In this document: positions 7,744-17,094 of the stretch, piece by piece
Layout: the number at the start of each line of letters is the position of its first letter
Numbering within the stretch: the stretch's first letter is position 1
Source of the DNA: an uncultured Bacteroidales bacterium
Lineage (GTDB): Bacteria; Bacteroidota; Bacteroidia; Bacteroidales; UBA932
Length of the DNA: 45,677 nt
Assembly (NCBI GenBank): GCA_945948555.1
Contig: CAMFBM010000019.1
Coordinates: 1-45,677, forward strand
Direction of reading: 5' to 3'
The notes under the pieces: model-generated
Seen by the model: the letters and a program-made list of their open reading frames with translations, nothing else
Databases searched by the model: none
What the model was told of the DNA's origin: nothing
Program-made: the position numbers and the translations under genes

Positions 7744-9942
7744 ATGACCAATCTTTTTTACCTTGTCCCTGCAGCCGCCGTCCTGGCCCTGCTTTTCGCC
7801 TGGATTTTCTTCAGGCAGATGATGAAGGAGAGCGAAGGGACGGCCACTATGAAAGACATCGCGAAATTCGTCCGTGAAGGCGCGATGGCCTACCTGAAAC
7901 AGCAGTACAAAGTCGTAACCATCGTCTTTGTCATCCTCGCAATCTTCTTCGCAATCCTGGCCTACGGTTTCGGCGTTCAGAACTCCTGGGTTCCATTCGC
8001 ATTCCTGACAGGCGGTTTCTTCTCCGGACTTGCCGGCTTCGTGGGAATGAAGACGGCCACCTACGCATCCTCAAGGACGGCCAATGCCGCAAGGAGGTCC
8101 CTCAATTCCGGACTCAAGATTGCATTCCGCTCCGGAGCCGTAATGGGACTGACCGTTGTGGGACTGGGTCTTCTGGACATCTCCGTCTGGTACCTGATTC
8201 TTGACTGGTTTGTCGGGGCTGAGGGTGCACAGAAACTCGTGATCATCACGACCACAATGCTCACATTCGGAATGGGAGCATCCACGCAGGCTCTTTTTGC
8301 AAGGGTCGGCGGCGGGATCTACACCAAAGCCGCTGACGTGGGAGCCGACCTTGTCGGAAAAGTCGAGGCGGGCATCCCTGAAGACGACCCTCGAAACCCT
8401 GCCACAATCGCAGACAATGTGGGCGACAACGTGGGTGACGTTGCCGGAATGGGAGCCGACCTGTATGAGTCCTACTGCGGATCCATCCTCGCGACTGCAG
8501 CTCTCGGAGCATCGGCCTTCTACGCAGGAGGTCCCGACATCCAGATGAAGGCGGTCTTCGCCCCTATGATCATCGCGGCAATAGGCGTAATATTGTCTAT
8601 AATAGGCATATATACCGTAAGGACAAAGGAAGGGGCCGGAATGGGCAAACTTCTGAAATCACTCAGCTTCGGAACCAATCTCAGCTCGATTCTCATTGCC
8701 GGGGCATCCTTCGGCATCCTCTACCTGCTTCAGATTCCGAACTGGGTGGGTGTTTCCTGCTCCGTGGTTGTCGGACTTCTCGCAGGGGTAATAATCGGAC
8801 AGTCAACCGAGTACTACACCTCGCACTCCTACAGGCCTACACAGAAGCTTGCGGAGAGTTCTCAGACGGGTCCCGCGACTGTTATCATTTCGGGAGTGGG
8901 TCTGGGAATGATTTCGACGGCAATACCCGTGATTACAATCGCTGTGGCCATCCTGCTTTCCTACCTCTGTGCCATCGGCTTTGACTTCAGGGAGATGCTC
9001 TCGGCGGAGAATCTCAGCCTGGGACTCTACGGAATCGGAATCGCGGCAGTAGGTATGCTTTCAACCCTCGGAATCACCCTTGCCACAGACGCCTACGGCC
9101 CGATTGCCGACAATGCCGGCGGAAATGCCCAGATGAGCGGTCTTGAGCCGGAAGTAAGGCAGCGCACCGATGTGCTCGATGCCCTCGGAAACACCACGGC
9201 TGCAACAGGAAAGGGCTTTGCCATCGGTTCCGCAGCCCTCACCGCCCTGGCCCTTCTCGCTTCCTACATTGAAGAAATCAAGATAGGGCTGTCCCACATC
9301 GGAAAGACCATAGTCTCGACAGCCGGTGAGGTAATTTCTCCGGAGGCGGCCACAATCCCTGATGTAATGGCCTACTATCAGGTCGATCTGATGAATCCGG
9401 TGGTTCTCGTAGGAATCTTCATCGGAGCAATGATGTCCTTCCTCTTCTGCGGTCTGACAATGAACGCCGTAGGTCGTGCCGCGCAGAAGATGGTGGCCGA
9501 GGTCCGCAGGCAGTTCAGGGAAATCAAGGGAATACTCACCAATGAGGCCACCCCTGACTATGCAAGATGCGTGGAAATCTCCACGAAAGGAGCACAGAGG
9601 GAAATGCTCGTGCCTTCAATCATTGCAATCGCAGTTCCCGTCATCGTAGGACTGGTCCTCGGAGTGCCGGGAGTAATGGGCCTTCTGATCGGAGGTCTGG
9701 GTGCAGGCTTCGTGCTGGCAATCTTTATGGCAAACTCCGGCGGAGCCTGGGACAACGCCAAGAAGTATGTCGAGGAGGGGAACCTCGGCGGGAAGAATTC
9801 AGACTGTCACAAAGCCACTGTCGTGGGTGACACTGTGGGTGACCCGTTCAAGGACACTTCAGGACCTTCGCTCAACATTCTGATCAAACTGATGAGCATG
9901 GTTTCCATCGTGATGGCCGGACTCACCGTCTGGGTTCACTGA
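7744..9942 (+). CDS. hppA: K+-dependent type membrane pyrophosphatase
   Basis: This inner-membrane pump hydrolyses pyrophosphate and exports H+ and/or Na+. The 732-residue protein, with some 16 membrane segments, is typical for the family. The pyrophosphate-site motif DVGADLVGK is followed by a run of acidic metal ligands ending [14 protein letters not shown]. The second half has DNAGGNAQM, and near the C-terminus [11 protein letters not shown] and [25 protein letters not shown] has alanine where potassium-independent enzymes carry lysine (GNTxK), so potassium dependence is predicted; ion specificity cannot be settled by eye. The start [13 protein letters not shown] matches the usual Bacteroidota N-terminus; the 32 extra upstream codons look like leader. 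The 3' end overlaps a convergent pseudogene remnant. Confidence 0.96.
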   Translation: MTNLFYLVPAAAVLALLFAWIFFRQMMKESEGTATMKDIAKFVREGAMAYLKQQYKVVTIVFVILAIFFAILAYGFGVQNSWVPFAFLTGGFFSGLAGFVGMKTATYASSRTANAARRSLNSGLKIAFRSGAVMGLTVVGLGLLDISVWYLILDWFVGAEGAQKLVIITTTMLTFGMGASTQALFARVGGGIYTKAADVGADLVGKVEAGIPEDDPRNPATIADNVGDNVGDVAGMGADLYESYCGSILATAALGASAFYAGGPDIQMKAVFAPMIIAAIGVILSIIGIYTVRTKEGAGMGKLLKSLSFGTNLSSILIAGASFGILYLLQIPNWVGVSCSVVVGLLAGVIIGQSTEYYTSHSYRPTQKLAESSQTGPATVIISGVGLGMISTAIPVITIAVAILLSYLCAIGFDFREMLSAENLSLGLYGIGIAAVGMLSTLGITLATDAYGPIADNAGGNAQMSGLEPEVRQRTDVLDALGNTTAATGKGFAIGSAALTALALLASYIEEIKIGLSHIGKTIVSTAGEVISPEAATIPDVMAYYQVDLMNPVVLVGIFIGAMMSFLFCGLTMNAVGRAAQKMVAEVRRQFREIKGILTNEATPDYARCVEISTKGAQREMLVPSIIAIAVPVIVGLVLGVPGVMGLLIGGLGAGFVLAIFMANSGGAWDNAKKYVEEGNLGGKNSDCHKATVVGDTVGDPFKDTSGPSLNILIKLMSMVSIVMAGLTVWVH

Positions 9943-10141
9943 CAGACACTTTGACTTTTTTGCTGGAGAGACGGCTCTTCTCTGCCCTGAAACCCATCAC
10001 GTGACTCTCTACCGAGGCGTCAATGGTGCTGGTAAGTTTCGACTCGTCGTGAGCGGAAACAGCCTCGACGAAATCGCGGACAAGAGCCATATCTCCTCCA
10101 CCATATTCAACAAAGGACTGGTATCCAAATACCGCGCAGCA
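9923..10141 (-). pseudogene. C-terminal remnant of a Gfo/Idh/MocA oxidoreductase
   Basis: The minus strand is open for 72 codons and reads GYQSFVEYGGGDMALVRDF, later SHVMGFRAEKSRL. These resemble the conserved C-terminal end of Gfo/Idh/MocA NAD(P)-dependent sugar oxidoreductases (GGGD...LVxDF and SHxMxFxAExSRL). It ends at a TGA at 9925-9923, inside the hppA 3' end. Upstream the frame is closed by TGA at 10144-10142, and the N-terminal two thirds, including the nucleotide-binding domain, are absent because the ATPase gene begins 51 bp further on. It appears to be a decayed gene cut off by whatever brought the ATPase. Confidence 0.6.
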
Positions 10142-10191
10142 TCACAAAAGGAATCGAGACATACGGGGACTCCCAACTCATCCAGCGTGCT

Positions 10192-11562
10192 CTACGAATA
10201 GTTAGTCAGGTCTTCCGGCAACAACACATTTCCAGCATCATCTTCAGGAACATTCTTAAGGAACAACATCGGGACGATGGTATAGTCATTGGCAAACGGC
10301 AATAAATTAGCCTTACGAAGAAGTTCAGTTGTCAACAGTTTACCATTCTCCTGATTTGTCCATTTGCACTCACCAACCAACAGATACTTTTTATCCAGCG
10401 ATTCTGCCATTACATCAAATTCCACTTGTTCAGGTTTCTTATCCTCATTGAGAACAGAACCCCACCAGCGTTTGGCTTTACCGTAAACAATTCCATTGAC
10501 CATATTCCCAGTTACAGCATCCCTGCATAGTTTTTCCCAATGCATACTCACATACTCCGAGAAATGGGTTGCCAATGCCTGTTCTAATGGCAATTTACGT
10601 CCAAGTTCGATGAACGAACGGTTAGGCACGACAAACTGATAGTAGAATGCCATAAAGGGGTCTGCGATTTTATATAGGCTCTTCTTTGCATTCTTTTCGT
10701 CAATTCCGAACGGAACATCCTTCTCTAAAAAACCGAGGTCTATGAGTTTTTTTAATGGACGTGACAGATTAGTTGCAGGCTCATTACATCTGGCAGCAAT
10801 CTCAGAAATACGATTTGCACCGGAACCGATATAGGACATAATTGTAGAAGTCTTGACAATATCCTTCACATCATCTTGAAACAATTTTATCGGCTCCTCG
10901 TAAAGAGCACCATTTACAGAAAGGATATTGTGCCACAACGCATCGGAAAGTGAGTTTCTGTTTTCTCGCAGTTCCCAGTAACGAGGTACACCGCCCCATA
11001 CGGCATACTCTTCAACGGCACCCACGGCATCAAGGGGCAAAGCCTCCTGAATAAACGGCAAGCGTATTGGCGTAAGTTTCATAATCTCATCAGCACGACC
11101 ATAGAGTGGTGCCGTAGAATCAAGGAACATTCCATACATCATATTTTGCGATGAACCACAAAGTACAAGATTATACTTCAACTGCTTTTCATCAGCAAGT
11201 TTCTGCAACACTGACGGAAGTTCCGGGGATTGTTCAACCAGGTACGGAAATTCATCCAGGCATAACGTGAAACGCTTCTCTGTGCGATAATTGACCGCAC
11301 GAAACAGGGACTCCCAATCAGGATAAGTCAACTTATCAAAATCAGGAAATATTTGCGCCACTACCTTTGCAAGTAAAGTTCTTTGGTGTTCTCCTTCCGA
11401 ACGGTCGGCGAGGAAATATACATCACTGTCTGACAATACCCTTTTGATAAGTGTTGACTTACCCAAGCGTCTGCGACCGTACACTACAACCAACGAGGAC
11501 CTCTCTTTTGACAGAGCGTCCCTCAGTCGTGCTATTTCTTCTATTCTATCAACGAAATTCAT
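10192..11562 (-). CDS. AAA ATPase with DUF234-type nuclease-like tail
   Basis: The 456-residue protein belongs to the ATP-binding proteins that pair an ATPase_2-type AAA domain with a DUF234 C-terminal domain. Walker A is YGRRRLGKST (about 28-37) and Walker B is FTLCLDEFPYL. A winged-helix region follows (RISEIAARCNEPATNLSRPL). The C-terminal EFDVMAES...LLVGECKW has the spacing of a PD-(D/E)xK nuclease core, with D and ExK visible. Function is unproven for the family; roles in mobile DNA or stress have been suggested. It is a single gene with its own strong promoter and is more AT-rich than its neighbours. A decayed oxidoreductase lies downstream, which suggests acquisition. The ATG giving MNFVDRIEEI is chosen; an upstream ATG at 11613 lies over the promoter. 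Confidence 0.85.
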   Translation of the reverse strand: MNFVDRIEEIARLRDALSKERSSLVVVYGRRRLGKSTLIKRVLSDSDVYFLADRSEGEHQRTLLAKVVAQIFPDFDKLTYPDWESLFRAVNYRTEKRFTLCLDEFPYLVEQSPELPSVLQKLADEKQLKYNLVLCGSSQNMMYGMFLDSTAPLYGRADEIMKLTPIRLPFIQEALPLDAVGAVEEYAVWGGVPRYWELRENRNSLSDALWHNILSVNGALYEEPIKLFQDDVKDIVKTSTIMSYIGSGANRISEIAARCNEPATNLSRPLKKLIDLGFLEKDVPFGIDEKNAKKSLYKIADPFMAFYYQFVVPNRSFIELGRKLPLEQALATHFSEYVSMHWEKLCRDAVTGNMVNGIVYGKAKRWWGSVLNEDKKPEQVEFDVMAESLDKKYLLVGECKWTNQENGKLLTTELLRKANLLPFANDYTIVPMLFLKNVPEDDAGNVLLPEDLTNYS

Positions 11563-11583
11563 ATCTAAAATAATTATGCAATG

Positions 11584-11613
11584 CAAACATAATGATTTTA
11601 CAGCATAATACAA
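11584..11613 (-). promoter_or_regulatory. promoter of the AAA ATPase gene
   Basis: On the minus strand TTG (11613-11611), an exact 19-bp spacer, and TATGTTTG (11591-11584) form a consensus Bacteroidota promoter. Transcription would begin near 11577, about 15 nt before the ATG at 11562. Confidence 0.7.
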
Positions 11614-11630
11614 TTTTTTTAAGGAATATG

Positions 11631-11673
11631 AAAAAAAATAACCAGCATTATCTTTTAGATGATGCTGGTTATT
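11631..11673 (-). terminator. terminator of the polysaccharide locus
   Basis: Positions 11637-11652 and 11658-11673 form a 16-bp stem around a five-base loop (TTTTA), with one mismatch that is a G-U pair in RNA. On the minus strand it runs into eight T. It lies 12 bp after the stop of the small gene at 11686 and just upstream of the ATPase promoter. It therefore ends the minus-strand operon that starts at susC. Confidence 0.85.
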
Positions 11674-11685
11674 TTCTGAAGATTC

Positions 11686-11820
11686 CTAAATACAACAAAC
11701 GAAGTCTATTTCTTCTCCGAGCTCAAATTCCTCTATTGTGCCTGACGCTGCAATCATTGAGAAGGTCTCCATCATCGTAAAGTTCATCTGCGGAGACTCG
11801 TATTTGTTTGCTTCTTTCAT
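11686..11820 (-). CDS. 44-residue peptide coupled to the FISUMP lipoprotein gene
   Basis: The ATG (11820-11818) overlaps the TGA of the upstream lipoprotein gene in an ATGA arrangement, the signature of translational coupling. The frame runs 44 codons to a TAG, 12 bp before a strong terminator, so the transcript ends right after it. The product starts MKEANKYESPQM, has a methionine-rich middle, then an acidic stretch (EEFELGEEIDF), and ends with a double cysteine. Bacteroidota often carry tiny genes of this shape, a Y-x-x-P motif near the start and an acidic tail, beside surface lipoprotein clusters; their role is unknown. There is no signal peptide. Confidence 0.65.
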   Translation of the reverse strand: MKEANKYESPQMNFTMMETFSMIAASGTIEEFELGEEIDFVCCI

Positions 11821-13745
11821 TTGCCTGCTGATTGTTTGATTGGACGAATAGGGAAGCCACCGCATTTTTCGTGCATACTGTCAGGATTCGTGGTTGATGC
11901 CCCTCCTTTGAGTATTTTCGCCGAATGAGAATATCTTGCAGTCGAAGTGTAAAGTTCAACATAGTTTGGATATTCTGAAACAAGAGCATAATTGGCTTTT
12001 GAGAGAGCATTGAACTCGGCATCAGTCAAACGATTGGTAAGTTTACCCGCGTAACGGTATCCCTCAGGAGCAATCACCATCTCTCCAATCTTCAGACTAT
12101 TGTCTGACTGGAATGTCATAGAGTTCTTCAAATCGGTGATGAGAACCTTGTAGGAAGGGACACAATATCCCGGAGGACAAGGGTCATACATAGTTTTTAC
12201 TGTCTCCGCCTGACTATTGTCTTCCGCTGACGCAGTTCCATTTCCCCAAAGATTCTGAATGTCGCTGCTACACCAGTTACGGCGGATATAAGCACGCTTG
12301 TTATCGGAATCATAATCATCATCAGGAATGAAACCTCCATAGAAGATTGTAGGATTACTGATACTCTCCTCGATGGATGCCTGTCCGGGTTTGAAATTGT
12401 ATTTTACCCAGCCGCTCAGGGGTTTGTCATAGACTGTCTTATTTCTTTTGACAAGAGGATGAAACGGATCCTTGCGCCCCCACTGATACTGCATACCGGC
12501 ATTTTCATAGCAGAACGTTCCTATTTCTTCCCTGGTCTGCGATGCCCCGAGGTTCATATTCAGGAAAGTGTAACTTCCCGCCTTAACATCCGCTACATCA
12601 GGATTATACCAGATATGCCAGCTCCATATGGTCTCCTTTGAGGCATCACGGGCATTGATTCGGGAATTGAACTGCGGGCTTCCTTCCGGGATGGTTATGA
12701 CAACCCAGCCGTTCTCGAGTTTGCACTTGGTAAACTCTCCATAGAAATAGCCGCTGTCGTTACCTGTCGTGGCAATTTCCTCTGCTGTCTTACCCCTGTA
12801 TGTAATCAGCCTGTAGACAACATCATTCGGAGAAAGACTGGTTTCTTCACCTGAAACAGCCACACCGTTTCCTTTGACGTTTGCAGGAAACTTGTATGTG
12901 CCAGGTTTTTTGATAAGGTAGCAGTTTGCACTCTCGTATATTGCGAGATTGTTGACAGTCGGATTGACCGGATGGATGGTGTTGAGTTGACAGGTTATTT
13001 CCGCACAGGAGAATTTCTGGGAACCCGATCCATTTGAGAAAACCTCAATGCTTACATTGGTGTACTTTCCGGGAGCGACAGCAACATCGAAAGCCTTGCT
13101 GAACTCGACCCCACCGGCACACAACAATGTAACCGACTTTGTACCGTTTGTGCGTGAGATTTCATTACCGTCAACGTCCAGACTCAAAGTGCAGGCAATG
13201 TCCTGTTCTGCCGTTACTACCACTCTGGAGACACGCACCCCGTCGTAGGAGTCGGCAAAGAGATTCGGTGTAATTCTGAGAATAGACACCGTATTCCTGA
13301 ATGCCAGGGATCCGTTGCTTCCAGTTCCCGTCATAGGCATATTGAATGTGCCATATACCTGCTCAGCAGGGACATTCACGGTAAAGCCTTCGGAAGAAAC
13401 TGCATTCCCATCTGCAGGATAGACTGCATACAGTTTGGCCGCATCTGCTGATGGATGAGTGGTTGCATTTGTGCTGAGGGTAGCAAGTGTCGGGTCTTCA
13501 CCATCCGGGGTAGCGGTGTAAGTCGATGTAGCAGTACCGTCAGTGACAAGAACCTCATCTCCATCCTGCCATTTCACACTTACTCCGTCAAGAACGGTCT
13601 TTGTTCCGTCAATGGAAGCAGTTAGGACTGACGTCTGTTCTGCTGCTTCTGCATCTTCGCCGGTCTGAGCCGGTTCCGCCTCCTTCTGACACGAAACGAA
13701 GGTCATAAGAACGAGGATTGGAATTAATAATAGTGTTCTTTTCAT
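11817..13745 (-). CDS. surface lipoprotein, fimbrillin-like with FISUMP-type C-terminus
   Basis: The 642-residue product has a lipoprotein signal (MKRTLLLIPILVLMTFVSC, cysteine 19). A fimbrillin-like region follows (about 40-270; KTVLDGVSVKWQDGDEVLV, LYAVYPADG). The C-terminal half (about 400-642) has YQWGRKDPFHPL, DPCPPGYCVPS and a closing GGFPIRPIKQ, as in FISUMP-type domains. It sits at the 3' end of the susC-susD operon, 22 bp after the GH88 gene, where a surface glycan-binding lipoprotein would be expected. Glycan binding is an inference from position; the fold relates to pilus subunits. The ATG giving MKRTLLLIP is chosen because it starts the signal peptide; an upstream ATG at 13790 lies inside the GH88 gene. 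Confidence 0.8.
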   Translation of the reverse strand: MKRTLLLIPILVLMTFVSCQKEAEPAQTGEDAEAAEQTSVLTASIDGTKTVLDGVSVKWQDGDEVLVTDGTATSTYTATPDGEDPTLATLSTNATTHPSADAAKLYAVYPADGNAVSSEGFTVNVPAEQVYGTFNMPMTGTGSNGSLAFRNTVSILRITPNLFADSYDGVRVSRVVVTAEQDIACTLSLDVDGNEISRTNGTKSVTLLCAGGVEFSKAFDVAVAPGKYTNVSIEVFSNGSGSQKFSCAEITCQLNTIHPVNPTVNNLAIYESANCYLIKKPGTYKFPANVKGNGVAVSGEETSLSPNDVVYRLITYRGKTAEEIATTGNDSGYFYGEFTKCKLENGWVVITIPEGSPQFNSRINARDASKETIWSWHIWYNPDVADVKAGSYTFLNMNLGASQTREEIGTFCYENAGMQYQWGRKDPFHPLVKRNKTVYDKPLSGWVKYNFKPGQASIEESISNPTIFYGGFIPDDDYDSDNKRAYIRRNWCSSDIQNLWGNGTASAEDNSQAETVKTMYDPCPPGYCVPSYKVLITDLKNSMTFQSDNSLKIGEMVIAPEGYRYAGKLTNRLTDAEFNALSKANYALVSEYPNYVELYTSTARYSHSAKILKGGASTTNPDSMHEKCGGFPIRPIKQSAGK

Positions 13746-13767
13746 TTTGTATAAAATTTGGTTATAT

Positions 13768-14946
13768 CTATTTTTTGTTCTTTTTCTCAAACCTCATCAG
13801 GGCTTCAAGGAAATAGTAATCTGCATAAGTAAGCGGGACATCAACCTCACTGTTCGCATTGACATTACCCACACTGTGTTTGAGTAGGAAATGTCCGTTG
13901 GTGCCAGGCTCTGCAAGATACTCCGGTGAAGCCAGTGTCATTATCTGTTTTCTTGCCACTGCAAGGAATTCATCCTTTCTGGCGGGAAGATAGTCGGACA
14001 ATTCCACTAAGGCAGATGCCATAATGGCCGCTGAAGACGCATCACGCACGTCATCCGGGATCTTCGGGGAATCATAATCCCAATACGGAATCCCGTCTTC
14101 CGGGAGTATAGGAATCAGCAGAGACGCCACTTTTTCCGCAAGGTCCAGATATGCAGTCTTTCCAGTCATCCTGTACATCATAGTGAAGCCGTAGAGAGCC
14201 CATGACTGCCCGCGTGCCCAGCGGGAATCGTCTGAATATCCCTGGACAGTCTGCTTCCTGCGGATTTCCCCGGTGAGCGGATTATAGTCCACAAGATGCC
14301 AGGTGCTGAAATCCGAACGGAAATGGTTCTTCATAGCAGTGTCAGCGTGCTTCAATGCGATGTCGCGAAGTCTGTCATCATTGTCTTGGCCTGCCACCCA
14401 GGCGATGAGTTCCAGATTCATCATATTGTCAATGATGACGGGAAAATCCCAGAGATTACTCTTGAAATCCCAGCTGCGGATTGAGCCGACTACAGGATTG
14501 AAGCGGGAAGAGAGTGAATGTGCTCCCTGACGTAGAACTTCAAGATATTTTTCATCTCCAGTCAGTCTGAAACCGTTGCCATAACTGCAAAACAACTGGA
14601 AACCTATGTCGTGATCCGTGGTTACATCCTTGAGAGGCTCCAGAATTTCCGTATATTTCCTGGCCAGAGACAGAATCTCATCCGAAGCGGTGTACTCGTA
14701 AACATACCACATCGACCCCGGATAAAAACCGCTGCACCACCAGTAAATATTTGATGTTACAAGTTTTCCGTTCTCATAACTGCGCGGACATTCACCCTCC
14801 TTGAGGGTGCCGGCCATAGCAATCATCTGCTTTCGGGCCGTCTCCATCACATTTTTTGTTGTCCGTGCAAGTTCCCTGTCAATGTGACTGTCACAGGACA
14901 CTGCTGTCAGAAGCAGAAGAAAAACAAATAGAAAGTTCTTTCTCAT
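13768..14946 (-). CDS. GH88 unsaturated glucuronyl hydrolase, lipoprotein
   Basis: GH88 enzymes remove the 4,5-unsaturated uronic acid left at the non-reducing end of oligosaccharides by polysaccharide lyases, through enol-ether hydration. The 392-residue protein fits the family length. The two expected catalytic aspartates are Asp113 (HDIGFQ) and Asp173 (IIDNMMN), and RWARGQSWALYGF (242-254) is a family hallmark. The last residues TYADYYFLEALMRF also match. The signal ends in LLLTAVSC, so the enzyme is a lipoprotein, probably at the outer membrane or in the periplasm. It starts one base after the stop of the preceding lyase gene (TAG, T, ATG), so the two are tightly coupled. GH105 is less likely because of the GH88-type RWARGQSW motif. 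Confidence 0.92.
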   Translation of the reverse strand: MRKNFLFVFLLLLTAVSCDSHIDRELARTTKNVMETARKQMIAMAGTLKEGECPRSYENGKLVTSNIYWWCSGFYPGSMWYVYEYTASDEILSLARKYTEILEPLKDVTTDHDIGFQLFCSYGNGFRLTGDEKYLEVLRQGAHSLSSRFNPVVGSIRSWDFKSNLWDFPVIIDNMMNLELIAWVAGQDNDDRLRDIALKHADTAMKNHFRSDFSTWHLVDYNPLTGEIRRKQTVQGYSDDSRWARGQSWALYGFTMMYRMTGKTAYLDLAEKVASLLIPILPEDGIPYWDYDSPKIPDDVRDASSAAIMASALVELSDYLPARKDEFLAVARKQIMTLASPEYLAEPGTNGHFLLKHSVGNVNANSEVDVPLTYADYYFLEALMRFEKKNKK

Positions 14947-14947
14947 A

Positions 14948-17080
14948 CTATTCAAATATAAATTCATCACCGCTGTTGTAATTTTCAGAAGCCCCGTTCG
15001 ATGTATCCGTTACAGGTCTGGTCGGGTCATCCGGGTCTTCCGGTTTCTCAGGCTCGTCCGGCAGGCCGTCGGGCTTGACATTGGTGAAAGTGACCTGGAT
15101 TTTGGCCTTTTCTTCCCCGGCCTTGGTAAACTTCGTTTCAAATCCCACAAATGACACTCCGGGATTGAGGTCATCATAATAATGTCCTCCCCTGGCTTCC
15201 CAACTCTGTACATCAAGTTTATGTCCAGACGCAAGTTCCTTGAAGACAACGAACAACGTCTTTCCGTCTTTCTCAAGCCGGACGGTCTGCTGTGGAGCGA
15301 ACACCACTGCATCTGCCGGGGTGGCGAACTGCCAGCGGATTAAAGGAGTCTTTCCGTTGCAAGTGGTAAATTCATCTGTAATGACCAGGTCATAGTCACC
15401 GTCACGCTCCAGAAGTTGTGCACGGCGGGAAGGATGAGCCACAAGATCATAGTCTGAAGGATAGCGGTTAATCCCGCAGCAGTCCCATCTGCTGGAAAGA
15501 TTTTCCTCATCAATTTCCTGGAGAAAGGCTTTACCCTTGTAATGATAATCATTCCCATTGACAGTCATCACATTGTGACCGTGGTTGTTCAGACGCAGGA
15601 CCGTCCACCTCCTGGAATTCTGTCCAACATCCCAAAGGCCGTTTGAGACCCCGCTTGCCCCTATGGCATTTTCAAGTTCTCCATAATCCTGGCGACCGAG
15701 ATCCATAGCCCAGCGTACACCGTAAGCATCATAGACGAATGTAGTCCCATCCATGTGAGCGTGACTGATATTCGGACGTCCTCCTTTGATTCCGAAGAAC
15801 TTGTCTGTTTCAGAGAGAGTCCAGTCCGTGTGGATAAGAACAACCGGCACCCCCAGATTACTGTCCCCGTTCGGGGCGGACCACACTTTCTGCGTCGGTG
15901 CGGGAATCTCAGCTGAGGTAAAGTCCGGATTCATAAAAGCAAACATCAGAGGCAGGAATCTGGATTCCTCAAAATCATCATCGTACAGTCCGTCATCAAG
16001 CAGACGCATCTCATTGTAGAGCAGGGTTGCATCATTGAGCCTGGAAGCGAACCACCACATCGGAAGCTTCGGCTGCTCTTCCTCGTCACAGTCGGAATAA
16101 TTGAAACACTTCCCGGTCGTACCGGCCATGTTGAGGATATAATATGCACTTTTAGCGAATGCCGATTCCGGTTCGAAGAGGCCGGCATTGCTGCCGAATA
16201 TTTTTTCAAGAGCCGCTATTATTATGGTCTCGTAAGTGGTACCGTACCCCCAGTACATATATCCTTCCATATATGAACCGGAAACGCCATAACCGGTGAA
16301 TCCATATTCCCTGTTGCTGTTGACCGCCATTTCCAGCATCTCAACGCTCCGGGCCTTTTTCTTTTCATAACAGGCCAGAGAGGCAAGAACCAGTGATCCG
16401 TTGCAGACTGCATTCCAGTTGTTGGTCATCTTCAGAAACGAATTGCCTTCCGCCTTCGTGAAAAGGTATTTTTCCAGAGCAATCCTTGCCTTCTCCCGGG
16501 TCTTGGGTTTCAGGTATTCATAAGACCAGTCAAGACCTATGGCCACCGCTGTTGCCATTTCTGCCGCATCGAGATAATGAGAGTCGTGCCAGTCCTTGAA
16601 GGAGCAGACACTGTTTATCTCAGCCTCAATCTTTATGAGGTAATTGTAGTTCCCGGTAATCCTGTAGGCATAACTCAGATAAACAATCCTTTTGATGGCT
16701 TCCCGTGAAACGCTGAGCAACCGGTTTCCGGTAATCTTGTAACTTAAAGCAGGCTTGTTGATGAACTGGTCGCATTGTCCGATAATCGTGTTGTGAATCC
16801 GGGAGGCAACCGCATCAGACTTGACAAGATCGGCAATTCTTTCAAAATCAGCTGCTGAATAAATAAGCCTCGGATGTCCGGATGCTTCAAGAAGAGAGTA
16901 GTCCAGACCTATTGACGAGCCCGGAGCCGGGCTCTCGTCATCCCCTGACTCGGCATCTGTCTCATCGACTTCCGGATAGACCGGCTTTGCCACCTCCGGG
17001 ACTGCAATCATACAGGAGACCATCAGAATTGCAGTCAGAAAAAAACATATTGCAGGATGTAATGTTCTGTGTAGTGTCAT
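14948..17080 (-). CDS. heparinase II/III-type polysaccharide lyase, lipoprotein
   Basis: The 710-residue product has a lipoprotein signal (start MTLHRTLH, cysteine in LMVSC). An alpha/alpha-toroid domain follows (about 50-400), with NNWNAVCNGSL and EGYMYWGYGTTYE. The C-terminal beta-sandwich domain contains ISHAHMDGTTF, with His440 and His442, and VRWAMDLGRQDY. Such enzymes cleave uronic-acid polysaccharides by beta-elimination. The exact PL family and substrate (heparan, chondroitin, alginate-like or other) cannot be read from sequence by eye. It is a paralog of the next gene upstream and differs by a C-terminal tail of about 30 residues rich in Pro, Asp and Glu (PDEPEKPEDPDDPTRP). The start avoids overlap with the upstream gene, whose stop is 14 bp away. 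Confidence 0.87.
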   Translation of the reverse strand: MTLHRTLHPAICFFLTAILMVSCMIAVPEVAKPVYPEVDETDAESGDDESPAPGSSIGLDYSLLEASGHPRLIYSAADFERIADLVKSDAVASRIHNTIIGQCDQFINKPALSYKITGNRLLSVSREAIKRIVYLSYAYRITGNYNYLIKIEAEINSVCSFKDWHDSHYLDAAEMATAVAIGLDWSYEYLKPKTREKARIALEKYLFTKAEGNSFLKMTNNWNAVCNGSLVLASLACYEKKKARSVEMLEMAVNSNREYGFTGYGVSGSYMEGYMYWGYGTTYETIIIAALEKIFGSNAGLFEPESAFAKSAYYILNMAGTTGKCFNYSDCDEEEQPKLPMWWFASRLNDATLLYNEMRLLDDGLYDDDFEESRFLPLMFAFMNPDFTSAEIPAPTQKVWSAPNGDSNLGVPVVLIHTDWTLSETDKFFGIKGGRPNISHAHMDGTTFVYDAYGVRWAMDLGRQDYGELENAIGASGVSNGLWDVGQNSRRWTVLRLNNHGHNVMTVNGNDYHYKGKAFLQEIDEENLSSRWDCCGINRYPSDYDLVAHPSRRAQLLERDGDYDLVITDEFTTCNGKTPLIRWQFATPADAVVFAPQQTVRLEKDGKTLFVVFKELASGHKLDVQSWEARGGHYYDDLNPGVSFVGFETKFTKAGEEKAKIQVTFTNVKPDGLPDEPEKPEDPDDPTRPVTDTSNGASENYNSGDEFIFE

Positions 17081-17094
17081 AATCAATGTGTTAT

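Noticed and set aside
10001..10201. Plus-strand 66-codon frame after hppA
   Set aside because: The opposite strand shows oxidoreductase motifs across the same DNA, so this is a shadow of the remnant.
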